Assembly: GCF_036785885.1 (NCBI RefSeq)
Contig: NC_092323.1
Location: 4,752,501-4,816,500 of the forward strand
Direction: 5' to 3'
Length of the DNA stretch: 64,000 nucleotides
DNA from: Coffea arabica
Taxonomy: Eukaryota; Streptophyta; Magnoliopsida; Gentianales; Rubiaceae
Below the pieces are notes generated by a model. The model had not been told where the DNA came from. It saw only the letters and a program-made list of their open reading frames with translations, and did no database searches. This document shows positions 11,421-23,125 of this stretch, piece by piece; positions within the stretch are counted from its first letter, which is position 1, and each line of letters starts with the position of its first letter. A program made the position numbers and the translations under genes.

Positions 11421-12805
11421 TTCTATTAGGAGAAATCACCTCATTTTATTCTACTATTTCTTCAACCATCGATAAAATAATGATCTTGCAATGGTCTTTC
11501 CAGCTTTAGCCCTCGGTGAAATAAAATGATTTCAAATTTTGTAATTTTTTTTTTTTAAAAAAGTTGAGACCCCAGGAATTAGAGATTTTTATTCGAAAAT
11601 CCTTTTTTCCCCTCCCCAGCTCCCGCTTCTTAAATTTCACATTTTTCTTGCTTAACAAAAGTGAAATCAATGAAAACTAAATGAGTGAAAACGCACTGAA
11701 ATTATCGTTTCTCCATCGTAATTAAAGAATGAAGCCTCACAAAAGCACGAGAAGAAAAAACCTCTATGAAGCCTCCTCCCTTTTTTTTCCATCTCCATTG
11801 TCATTGTGAAAGGCCCCTCGGTCCACTACCGACTGTTCCAATATGATAGAAGAGGGACTTGTCACTTTGCAAGTTGTAACATAAAGAGCTCCGCATTAGA
11901 ATATAAAACGAAACAAAGGGTGAGCTGCGGCACATTTGCATTTTCATTATAGGATTGGAAGAACGTCATGGCAGAAAATGGACTAGACTTCTACCCATTA
12001 CATTTCATTTGAGAGGATTTCTCTGTATTACACTCCAATAAATTTAATTAAAAATATTTTCAAAAATCACACCGTTCATAATATATTTCATTATTGGTAT
12101 TAGTCGTACGTAAAATTTCATGTGAAATTGATTAAGTTTTACCCTCTGATCAATGATTAAAATTTTGTTATAATTTTGACACATTTTCACCATTCAAATG
12201 TTTCATGAAAATTGAATGCCAAAGTATTCATAAAAGAATATTATTTTTTAGTATGTTGACCTAGAGATCAAAGAAAAAGTGATGATACAATCGGATGAAT
12301 TTATGAAGTTATAAACTTTCTCGTCGAGGGCTACTTAAGTTTTTCCTCTGTTTTTTTTTCCCTCTATTTTGGATAGGTACCATTTTTTTTTAATCGTGAT
12401 GGAGAAAACATATAGTCCCCATACCAAAGCCAAGTTCCAATTCTGCTTGGTCATTGTCACTCTATCTAATCCCAAGCGAGTGCTACATGTTGATTGTTGA
12501 GGGACCAAATTACTTCATGGGTTAAAATATGAAGAGCCTAAAAAGAATTTGTGAGAACGTGAGGGACTACTTTTAGCAATTCGCAAATGGAATTTTAGAA
12601 AAGTTACCTAGTAGTACTAATGGGGTTGAAGTGCAAGATTCCCTTCCCCTTGCTGGAAACGTGAAACTAGTTGGGTTCCGGCCGATAAAGTAAAAGAAAA
12701 AGAGCAATAATTGCAAGTAAAAGGTAGAAAAACATCGGAAGACTCGCCGAAACAAAGAAGAGGAAAAAAAGAGGGTAAAGAGAGACGGAAAGAGGGGAGG
12801 AGGAG
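11421..12805. other. Intergenic DNA and promoter side of the TMEM33-family gene
   Basis: No gene is supported. The 11421-12560 part is AT-rich. The last 200 bases before 12806 are purine-rich (AGAGGAAAAAAAGAGGG, then GGAAAGAGGGGAGGAGGAG) and probably form the 5' UTR. The overlapping minus-strand open frames here are shadows of that purine-rich leader and of exon 1. Confidence 0.4.
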
Positions 12806-15800
12806 ATGGGAGAAGAGGAGGATCCACAGAAATTGAAGAGAATAGCGGCGGCGGCATACGACTACGACAACGACCCTAGATGGGCGGACTATTGGTCCAA
12901 CGTCCTCATCCCGCCCCACATGGCCTCCCGCCCCGACGTCGTTGAACACTTCAAGCGCAAGTTCTACCAGCGCTACATCGTAAATGAATCCACTACTAAT
13001 TTGCTTCTTCTCTCACACTTGCTCACTTGCCCTTTCCCTCAGTACTCTTCTTATATCTGAAATTGTATTTCTTGAAATCCATAAATTTTTCTTCAGCTTG
13101 CAATTTATTCCTGCTGTTTATCCCCATAAACGAGAATATGTGATTCAATCTCACGTTCGGGTTACGGTAATATGTCTATAGATATTAGGTTTTCTTTATT
13201 GATTTATGTTTCAATCGGATTAGCTTCCTCCTCTAGGGAGTTTCTTGAGGATTTTAAGTTTTTCTTTTCTTTTTTTTTGGATTTCTTCCTAGCTCGATGG
13301 GATATTCTGTGATGGGCAGTTTGGCTTTCTTCAAATTTTCTTCAGTTTCGTTCTTTATCTGGGTTACGCTCTATGCGGCAGGATCACTGCTCTTGCTTCA
13401 GCATTCTCATCCGTTTTTATCTATTTTGACCTCACTTGGTGCATTGTCAGATTGTTCTTTTCCGCACTTCTTTTTCCCTCTCTCTTCTTCTTTTATATCA
13501 TGTTTCACTCTGTAAACAGCTTAGCGACGTTGGCGTTTGGCGTTGTAACATGCGTTGTGCTTTTAAGGTGGGAAATTAGAATTGAAGCGTCGTGGTATTT
13601 CCAGTGGCATGAAAAATCATGCTTAGTGAGCTGATGTTTATTATCTTCCAACTTAATAGTTTACTTTTTGTGTCTACCAAGAAAATGGTAATGTGATGAA
13701 ACTTTAGCAATGAAGTGTAGTTTATGGGCCGTTGGTCGAGGAATGCTTTCTTCCTTTGGATGTGGACAATGTGACCGCATTTTGAATTTAATTATAAGCT
13801 CATGAATTCAGACTAATTGCATATTATGTGCCTTTGTTGCATGTTGGCAGTTAGACCTTTGTATACCGTGTTTATAAATATTTTCCCATCCAGGACCCTG
13901 ATCTTGTTGTTGAGCCGATGTCTACTAGCAGTTCCTCTCAGGCAGCAAGACCATCAGCACAGCAAGCATCATCATCATCTTCGTCAACTTCACATGACCA
14001 GTCACGACCCCGTAATGCAGGTATTTAACTTTCTTTTTCTCCATCAATACATGGAAAAGAGTTAAAAAGTTTCCTTTATAAGTTAAGGAATGAGGATTCA
14101 AGCAACTCTGTATTTTTCTTATACTCTTAAGTCAAATCTGATTTTGATATTCTCAGATGCATCATTATTGAGATCAATTTGATTCACTCTGCAGGGTCAA
14201 CTGGAAGAACATCTGGTGCATCTACAACACAAACTCCTAGTGCAACATCTCTGCGATGGGATCGGCAAACTATACAGTTCTCAGTCAATGCTTGGGTAGT
14301 TGATTCTCTGTATAGCATAGTGCTTGCTAAATGGTCTAACATCCTACGCAAGTTGCTAACTTATTAAATCTTTCTGTCAGGTCTTGGTTGTGGCAGTTCT
14401 TGCTATTTTTCCACTTGTGCCAAGGGATCTATCCATGAGGGCATTTCGGTTAGCCTTCGTAGGGACTGCTTGCTCGTCCCTATATTCATTGTACTCATTA
14501 TATGGGGTAGTTTTTCAGCTTTGATATTTTCAAATATTTAATTTTGAAGTTAATGCATTTTAGTTTTTCTATGATGCTGCTTCTCTAAATCGTTATGGTA
14601 TTCAGAAACCCAGAGCATGGAATATGCAAGCGGTGCAAGTGTGGTTTCAGTCAGTATTTGTCGGCAAGGATTTTATTTACTTCATTTACTGCTTGACATT
14701 CGTCACCTCAAATCTTTACCTCAAGTGTAAAACCACTTTCATTTGCATTGTTAGTTCTTCCTTTTCTGCTTTGGATGGATAATGTGGCACCATGGAGTGT
14801 ACTTATGCTCTGTCTCTTCCTCTTTTTTTCTGTTTTCTCAGTTGCTTTGATTCCAGTATTAAGCCGAGCGCTTGAGCATGTTGCCAAGTTCCTGAGGCGA
14901 AATTTTAGCCGATCAACCTTGTATAGGTACAAAAATATCTCCCTGGTCTTCCTCCCCTCCCACCCTTCTCCTCTTCCAAGGGGGAAAATTGGCTAAGAAA
15001 TTGCATATGGAAATGTAAAGTTAGGATGAAGTGTGTTAACATTCGCTAGGGTCTGAAAGAGAATGATCTTTCCTTTCCTCAGGAGAATCATTCCTTTCAT
15101 AAAGACTTTTTAATGCAACAATGTTACACTTTCAGTAGTTGTATGTGACTTAGTTTATTGGATTGCTTGTAGGAAATACTTGGAAGATGCTTGTGTTTGG
15201 GTTGAGTCAAACACAACAACCCTTAATATCCTGTCCTCACAAGCTGAAATTGGCAATGGCTTCCTTCTTATTGTTTCACTTATCTCGTGAGTATCTCATC
15301 ACATTTCCCTTTTTCATGTTGGCATAAGCTTCCATTGGGTTTTGCTTGCATTACATTATGTGAGTATTGTTTCATTTCCCTGGTGACTGATACATGCAAT
15401 TTGGACATGCAGGTGGCAGCGCAATATAATACAAGCATTCATGTACTGGCAGGTTAGTCTCATTTCTCTCATCTCATCCTGCGAATAACTTTGGGTTACG
15501 TTCTTGGGGAAGTCCAGTGTCTTAATAGCTACTCAAGTTTGGAATTCTTAATAAGAGCAGCCAGCTATAAATACTGAGCTACAGATCTCTTTAACTTGAG
15601 TGATCAATTGTAGCCACCCTCCTCCCTCCAAATGAAAGAAGAGGGTACCAGTTTAATAATTTGAGAGAGGCTTACTTGTTAGAGTGCTTTATTTGCTTAG
15701 TCTTGGATTTGGATTTGTCTCTAGAATCAGGGATCTGGTTGTGTAGGTGAATTTCATGACGTTATAGCGCATTTAGGACTGTTGGATACGTGCAAGATAC

Positions 15801-16375
15801 AGAGTGTGGCCTTACCGAATATGCATATACTAAACCTACTACAGATGCTGTACTTTTTGATGAGGAATATTCTTCAAGCTATGTTTTAATGTGATCTGGC
15901 AGACTAGTTAATGCCCTAATGTCCAGCTATAGTCTACTTCAAGTACTGCAGAAATTCTTGTTGTTTGGGTGGGGGAGAGGTGATTGCTGTGTTTTAGTTG
16001 TATTCTGTTGGGTTTGAAATCTTTTGTTGTAGTTTGAGAGTCTGAATATGATTTTCAAATTCATTCTGGGCCTACTTGAGTTTGAGAAATAAGATGAAGT
16101 CGCCGATAGGACATTACTGATTTTAATTTAGCTGGTGGTCAGTAGTATTATTTAATGTTGCTTCCTTCTTTAATCATAGTTTTGTGGACGATGTGAATAT
16201 CTTTGAACTCTCTTTGTTGCAGCTTCTAAAGCTCATGTATCATGCTCCTGCAACTGGCAATTACCACCGAAGTGCTTGGGCTAAGATTGGGAGGACTGTA
16301 AATCCACTCATCCATCGCTATGCACCATTCTTGAATACCCCTATTTCTGCTATCCAGAGATGGTGGTTCAGGTAG
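12806..16375 (+). CDS. TMEM33/Pom33-family ER membrane protein
   Basis: Nine exons: 12806-12979, 13894-14020, 14195-14295, 14381-14506, 14606-14726, 14842-14926, 15173-15286, 15413-15452 and 16223-16375. All are GT-AG and in phase, giving 346 aa. A conserved soluble N-terminus (DPRWADYWSNVLIPPHM) is followed by a Ser-rich linker (about residues 64-100), then hydrophobic segments near 114-150, 155-182 and 240-270, and a short basic C-terminus ending IQRWWFR. The order and wording match plant TMEM33-type proteins. Animal and yeast relatives (TMEM33, Pom33) sit in the ER and nuclear envelope and affect membrane shape and nuclear pore distribution. The plant copies are often mislabelled as dihydroflavonol reductase, a label the sequence does not support. 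Confidence 0.88.
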
Positions 16376-17322
16376 AAGCATCGAGACCAGAAGCGGAAAA
16401 TGCAAGACAATAATGGGGCTACTCTCAATGTTTTGTCAGGGAAGAAAGATGCAGCTTTAGATATCTCATTGAGCTTCCACGTTCCATTAAAAAGTTTACC
16501 CATAACCAGATATGCTACTTTTCGTATATCCAGAGGAATGTAAACTCCCATTATAAGCAGAATTTTGTCTAATTTTTCCATCTTACTATGTATTCTCATC
16601 TTTGACCTCCTTTAATCATTTCTATGAAAGTGACGTGAGGTTTATGAATAGATTGTTTGGTTGCCAATGGCTTGATGGTCTGCATTTACATGAATACCAT
16701 TTGAGAAGGTTGTGCTTGTTAAGGACACGGTGGTTCTACGACGAGCCTAGGAACAATTATGCAATGCACTGGGTAGTCGTGGCTGGTATTTTTAATTGGG
16801 AGCTTGCTATTACGAGCTGTGTGAAGAATTTGCTCATGTTAATTGTTGCTTCTTCCGCCGCCCCCCCGGGGGGGGGAGGGGGGAGACCTACATTGCTTCC
16901 TGTAGAGACGGTTTTTTCTCTGTATTCTGGCATTTCCTGCAAGGTCGTCAGGCGGGCCTGTGAGGTTGACGATGGATCAGCTGAGATGAGCCGCGTGGGT
17001 TTCTGCATTACAGCTCAAGGAGTGGTGGTCCACTACTACTGTAGTGATAAGTTGATCGAGTTCCTACATAGTACACTTAAAAAGGGACGAGGAATGGTAG
17101 TTATGACAAGTAAACTGCACGAAGCTAGAATGGCGGTTGCCTTGTCTTTATCAGCATGGGACCAAATTAGTGTGGTGGCTTTGCCTCGTTCGTTGGACCA
17201 AATTGGACACCGCACACATGTATCTGCTTAGCCATTTGGGGAATCTAACGGAAAGCGATTAAGGATTGTGTTCTGGTGGCGGTGACGTAAACGCCACCAC
17301 ACTAATTGTGTTCCATAAAAGT
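16376..17322. other. 3' flank of the TMEM33-family gene, with a weak 209-codon open frame
   Basis: An open frame runs from 16602 to 17231 on the plus strand, unusually long for this AT-rich DNA. It crosses a C7G9 tract near 16861, matches no family I know, has no intron signals and lies directly behind the TMEM33-family stop codon. I regard it as probably a chance frame in the 3' UTR or flank. Small inverted repeats occur at 17165-17307. Confidence 0.35.
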
Positions 17323-17431
17323 CTGAGATGGTGATGGGTGAATCCCAAGCGTAACTTCTGCTTGCTTCCACGAAAGGCGCCGCGGGGGGTTTTACCGACC
17401 CCTTATTATACTCTTCGTGCTTTTCTAGTAA
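17323..17431. repeat. 109-bp direct repeat, copy 1
   Basis: Starts CTGAGATGGTGATGGGTGAA and is repeated at 18179-18287 with no insertion or deletion and only about three substitutions. It contains the readable word GCTTCCACGAAAGGCG. Each copy is directly followed by a Helitron-like 3' end on the minus strand. I do not recognise the origin of the 109-bp unit. Confidence 0.9.
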
Positions 17432-18178
17432 TTAATGTGAATACCCGTGCTACGTACGGTGCCTACATTATTAAAAAAAAATTACAATCTATGGAAGAAT
17501 TTAAAAATAGTAAAATATTATAATCACGGACACATGAAAGTATATTTTAAAAAAATGAAACTTTGTAACAATAGTTCAATATATGATAAAAACATTTCCA
17601 TTATTTATAAACGATCATTTCGATGAAGGTTGGATCCTGAAAAAAAAAAATAGAAATCTATATCATAAATTGAGCGACATAAGGGTCCAATTAAATATAA
17701 TTGAATATTTAATTTGATAAGTAAATGAAATACTTACAGACATTTTGCCTTTGATTTGATAATCTTCTACGAAGGTGTAAACATTCTTCACACCAGTCAA
17801 CTCTGAGTACGAACGCCAGTATTGGAGATTTAATTAATTCTGTTGTTTTTTGTGGAGTTCGCACTATAAATGAGAATGCACGATTTTTGCATGAATTAAT
17901 GTGTTGGTCGAACAATGCACCTCCACTTTTCTGACAATTAAAAGCATACATAGTTCAAAATTATCTTTTGTTTTAGACAGTTTGTAAATAATATTGTGTA
18001 AAAAAATATACATATAAATAATGTATACCTTTGTTTTTAAATCTCTAAAATAAGAAGCATCACAACGAAACATGAATCGTGCATGCCTGTCTTGAAGAGC
18101 GAGGTACAGGTTATTACTGAAATCTCTAACTTCTATGTTAACATTGCATCTGTTAAAGTGTTAACTTCTATGTTATCA
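17432..18178 (-). mobile_element. Helitron-like sequence with a decayed 3' end, copy 1
   Basis: Read on the minus strand, the segment ends GCACGGGTATTCACATTAA, with a small CCGT/ACGG hairpin just inside. The expected final CTAG reads TTAA (17432-17435). The interior shares words with the copy at 18288 and with the Helitron at 9844-11420, for example a TTGAAGTATGATA-like word. The 5' end was not located, so the outer boundary given here is simply the start of the next repeat. Confidence 0.45.
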
Positions 18179-18287
18179 CTGAGATGGTGATGGGTGAATC
18201 CCAAGCGTAACTTCTGCTTGCTTCCACGAAAGGCGTCGCTTGGGGTTTTACCGACCCCTTATTATACTCTTCGTGCTTTTCTAGTAA
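18179..18287. repeat. 109-bp direct repeat, copy 2
   Basis: Second copy of the unit at 17323-17431, offset by exactly 856 bases. The unit is better conserved than the Helitron-like DNA that follows it. Confidence 0.9.
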
Positions 18288-18700
18288 CTAGTGTGAATAC
18301 CTATATTATATATACGGTGGTGACATTATTGAAATAAAAAAAATTAAAAGAAAGGGTGAATTGAAAAAAAGTAAAAAAAAAAGAATTGTAACACAATTAA
18401 AATCTAAAATTTGTCTAGCAATAATTTGAAGTATGATAAAATGTACACGTCATTTAAGACGACAAAAGGAGAAGTGATACAGATTATTGAATTAAAATAA
18501 ATCAAAAATTGTAATAAAAAGGGATTCAAATTTGTGAAGTTTATGGAGGCTACTCATAAAAAATCTGTTCTCTAATACATGCCCGATATATAGATATAGA
18601 TATAGATGGTCCTGTTATTTTTTCAAATTTTTATAAAAAATGTGCTGTATTGATTTCAATTTAATTTAATACATACACGTAAGATAAATAGGTGAAACTG
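18288..18700 (-). mobile_element. Helitron-like sequence with intact CTAG 3' end, copy 2
   Basis: On the minus strand the sequence ends GGTATTCACACTAG at 18288, followed by T, as expected for a Helitron 3' terminus. The hairpin is weak. The inner part resembles the copy at 17432. The far (5') end was not found and the boundary at 18700 is approximate. Confidence 0.4.
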
Positions 18701-18775
18701 TTTGAATTGAACAATTACGTACGATGTCGAGCAGCAGTGGTGGTGGGGGATTTGTGTATTTGTAGTAAACAGAGG

Positions 18776-18939
18776 CTCTGTTTGGATTGTAAATTATTTG
18801 AGATATTTTTACTGTAGCACTTTTTGTGATGTGATGTATGTGAGATAAAAAGGTAATTGAAAATGTAAAAAGGTGTGTTGAAAATTGTAATAATGATGTA
18901 AGCAAATAAATTTTGACAAATAATCCTCAATCCAGAGAG
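18776..18939. mobile_element. MITE-like element (about 164 bp)
   Basis: The left end CTCTGTTTGGATTGTAAATT pairs imperfectly with the complement of the right end (CTCTCTGGATTGAGGATTAT). The interior has the TACTGTAGCA word seen in other MITE-like elements of this window. A target duplication is not clear. Confidence 0.5.
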
Positions 18940-19580
18940 TAGTGTGAATGAGAAAAGCAATAATAATAGCACGAGGGGATGGCGTGAGGGGCTGCACTAC
19001 CTTCAAATTCAATTGGACCATTGCCAGTCTCAACTCAACCTCTGCAAAACGCGTCCTTTTACCCTTTTTCTCTTCCTTTTCCTTTCCTTTCTTTTCTTTT
19101 CTTTTTTACCCCTCTTCTTCTACGTCGAGTAGTCGCCAAGGAGGAGGAGCGTAGTTAGCAGCAGAGCAGTTGTATTCTTGTCATAAGCAGGCACCATCCA
19201 TCGGACAAAGAAACCTGCGAAAACAAATGCAGACAGCACAGCAATCCCCCCCCCCTCCCCGCTGGGCGGCATTATTTATTACGTGAATGAATGATAATTT
19301 GATTGCTTGATCCTGACGCCGCTGCAGAAACACTTGTGAGTGCTCCGAGTCCCCACATAACATTCTGCCCTGCGTTGTTTACTCCAAGCAACTCTCTCTG
19401 CTTCTCTGTCTGACGCCAGAGAAAAGGCAACTCGTGCAAGCGAAGCGACTCTTCCTTTATAAACTAGTAATTTTCCTATTAATATCACAGATCCACAGAC
19501 ACAAGAAAAAAGAACAAGGATCACGTTCTGCAACCCCGAATTATAGTAGTAGTATAATATAGTCGCCCAGGATCAGGATC
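18940..19580. other. Promoter and 5' UTR side of the ICME gene
   Basis: Contains a long pyrimidine-rich tract (about 19050-19115, CTTTTCTTTTC type), a poly-C tract near 19247 and then a leader of more balanced composition. CT-rich tracts before the start codon are common in plant genes. No separate gene is supported; the open frames on both strands here are chance frames. Confidence 0.4.
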
Positions 19581-22500
19581 ATGGCCACCACCTCTGCCAG
19601 TCTTCCCTCAAGCAAGTCTTGCGATGCTATAAAGCAAATGGAGATTGAGCCCCTGTGTTCTCCTACTGGTTCCACCTCTTCTACCCTCGACCACCTCCAC
19701 CCCAGGCGGAGACCCATAAAGAAGCCCTTGTCAGCGCCAGCGCGTCAACAATCCTTTAGCCGTGAAATGCGCCACGCCGCCGCCGAGACTTATCTGCTCA
19801 CCACCCTCAGCTTCAAGCTTCTTTCTTACCTCGGGTAAGCTTACCCGCTTCTCCGGCTGACTATTGTATGACCAGTATCCACTTTCTCAATTCTTCCTCG
19901 TTTTCCCTCTCCTGATAGCTAGAACATAGCCCTTGTTGATTTTTTTTTTCTTTTTTCCCCCAATCTACTTGTCTTTTATAGTAGTTCGAGAGCAGCCGAT
20001 TTTCGAAATGTGTCATCGTGTTAGATGCGAACGCTTTCGAAGGCTTTGTCGTATTTGGAGAGTTTAAGAAGATGATGCTTTTTTGCGATGTAAGATTGGG
20101 GACTTTGGGATTTCTGGTACACCTATGCAACAATTCAAGTCTTTTCACGAGTTTGTATCAGCAGTAATTGATAACTGAAACACTTGGTAGTTTGAAGCAG
20201 GACGAGATGCCAAATAGATGGATGCAATTTGATTGAGGAACGCAATGATAGAGGAGAAAGTGTGTCGAAGTTACGTAGCTGAAAATGGACTAAACTATCG
20301 AAAGAAATGTGTATGACTTCTTCAATACTTTTAGCGCTTGTCCAGAAAAATCAGTTGATATGGTTAAACAAAATCGTAAAGTTCTAGATGCATGCCTATA
20401 GGGAGCGTCGCAGATTTCGTATTTGCATTTGAAAAACTAATTCCACTTACGTTATATATATATATATATATATATATTAGACACAACTGAGTCGAACTAA
20501 ATAGTACAGGATATATGTAAGAGGTGGTAAATTGGTGTTTGCATACTGGAGAGGTCCCTTGTATAATTTTACATAGTGTTGGGATTTATTTCACAGAGAA
20601 AGCAAACGCGTATTTCATTTTGGAAAAGCAACTTGTTCATTGGTGTTCTCAAATCATTTCTAATATGAATATTGCAGGCCTGAAAACTCTATATCTGTTT
20701 TAACCAGATGATTTTCTGGTAATCTATACTATAAAATTTGATGCTGGTTTCTATATTGTTTCTGATCATATGTTTTATACAGGGTGGGCTACCGGTGGAT
20801 CATGAGACTCATAGCTCTTGGGATTTATGCCATGTTACTCATGCCAGGATTTCTCCAAGGTAACCATGAAGTGCACCCCGCACAGACACTTGTTTCCTAT
20901 GACACACTCGTGTCTCCTTTTTCTGTTTTCAGGTGCAAAGTGCTTGAGCAAATTCATCACTCCCTTATGCTTATCAGTAATTTAAAATTCAAAAATGACA
21001 TGAATTTTGAATTCTTTATAGATATATAAGATCGTTAACTATTGATGACTGTTAAAAATTGTACGGGCCAAAATATACATGCACACACACACATATATGC
21101 ATATATACATATATATTCATACACACGTCTATATATATGTGTGTAGGTATGTATGTATGTATTTTGGTGTATACTGCATCACATGAAAGGTTCTTCTCTT
21201 TTATTTCTTGTTCAATGAATGATTTAAGCTCAAAAAGAGTTATCTGGAACCTCCATGGTGTTTCTCTTCATTGACTGGGGCCACATGTTTCTTCTGCTAG
21301 CAGAATTGCATAGAAAGTGTTTATAGTTCCATGAATACGATGTGCACAGTTCAATCTGAGATAAGGGGACGTAGTTGTGAACTAAGAGAAGTATAACTTA
21401 TGTCCTTACTTTGCAGTTGTATTTTATTATTACTTTTCAAGCCAAGTTCGTCGAAGTGTCATTTATGGAGATCAACCAAGAAACAGGTAATAATGCACAT
21501 GTTCAAACTTGTTTGCTATATTTTCTGATCTAAAGTATCAAACCATGCCCATTAAGATGCCAACATTTCACAGGCTGGATCTACATCTGCCTCCAAGACA
21601 AGATTGCAAAAAACCTGTTGTGATATTTGTGACTGGTGGAGCCTGGATCATAGGGTGAGTAAGGATTCTCTAACTTTTGCTCTTTGTATATATTGTTTCT
21701 TTATTCCCTGCCAAGCTCTACCTTCTATAGTTTCTATATTCTTTCTTTTATATCTATTACATCTATGCCCTCTATATTTACGTAAGGCTGAAAATATGGA
21801 ATTTAGAATTACCATAATTGAGACTTGAGATCAGAGCTGCCTATGCACACAGATGGACCATTTCTTGGCGATAGGTATAGCGATCAGGGCAATTCTTCAT
21901 GAAATCTAGTCACCGGATCAAGTGGCCTAATTCTTTTATTATCTTTTTTTTTTTTAAATATCAGTAAGGTTCATTGAGGCTTATCAGAGTTCACGACCTT
22001 TATCTTCCTGTATGTTGAAGATGGCTAAGTGAAAGAAAAAAGGGCCCCTTTGCATACCCTACATGTTGATAGTTTGTTCATTGGTAAAGCTATAATTTTT
22101 AATTGGCCAAAAGAAGGCATTTTTATCCTTATTTTATGCATGCAGATACAAAGCATGGGGTTCTCTCCTAGGGCAGCAATTAGCTGAAAGAGACATCATT
22201 GTAGCATCCCTGGATTATAGGTAATTTACTTACCTGAAGCTTCATGCATAGTGCAGGATAGATACTTTTACCCCTGAATTAATTGTTTAAAATATTTTTA
22301 TGCAAGAATTATATCCATTAAGGAACCAAAATCTTTATGCATTTGAAGAACTGGACAAGTATTTATGGTTGATTTTCCGGTGTGTACTTTCTGCATTACT
22401 ATTATTGTGCCTCTGGGCTCACAACTTATGCTTCCCAATTAATAGTTTTTCAAACATATCAATACCTCTTATGAACTTCTATTTTAGTGTCTTTCTTTAT

Positions 22501-23087
22501 CATTCGTACATACCTATGTTCTGTTTCTATGGTTTATCTGTAATTCAGGCCGATAGCAGTTATAAACAATACTGTTACTTAATGTTCATCACATTTCTGT
22601 CCTGCGTGCAGAAATTTTCCTCAGGGGACAATCAGTGATATGGTTAAAGATGTTTCTCAAGGAATAGCTTTTGTTTGCAACAATATCAGTGGTTATGGGG
22701 GTGATCCAAACAGGTTATTTGTCTATTTATAAGTTTCTTTGGTTGCAATTACAGATGAATTCTTTTAGATGGAGTTCTTTTAGTCGCCTATGTCTTTTTT
22801 CTCATCTTACATCTCATGTGCATTACCTTTCTGTTCAGGATTTATCTAATGGGCCAATCAGCTGGTGCACATATAACTGCATGTGCTCTTATGGATCAGG
22901 CATTCAAAGAATCTAGAGGAGAGGACGTTGCATGGTCTGTCTCCCAGATAAAAGCTTATTTTGGCTTATCAGGGGGGTAAGCATCATTCATCATATTTAT
23001 GGGTCAAACAACATCTGCCGCCCTACTTCCCCATAAATGTAGATGCTGATATCATATTTTGGTTTCTAAATCCTTGTTTTGGTTACT

Positions 23088-23125
<38 letters not shown>

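Noticed and set aside
12573-12949. Two overlapping minus-strand frames of 94 and 110 codons
   Set aside because: They are antisense shadows of the purine-rich leader and exon 1 of the TMEM33-family gene.
12806-16375. Dihydroflavonol reductase label sometimes attached to this family
   Set aside because: There is no Rossmann motif or YxxxK; the protein is a multi-span membrane protein of the TMEM33 type.
16602-17231. 209-codon open frame read as a gene
   Set aside because: No family resemblance, passes through a C7G9 run, lies directly behind a gene end, and no promoter or splice evidence; kept only as a note in the flank entry.
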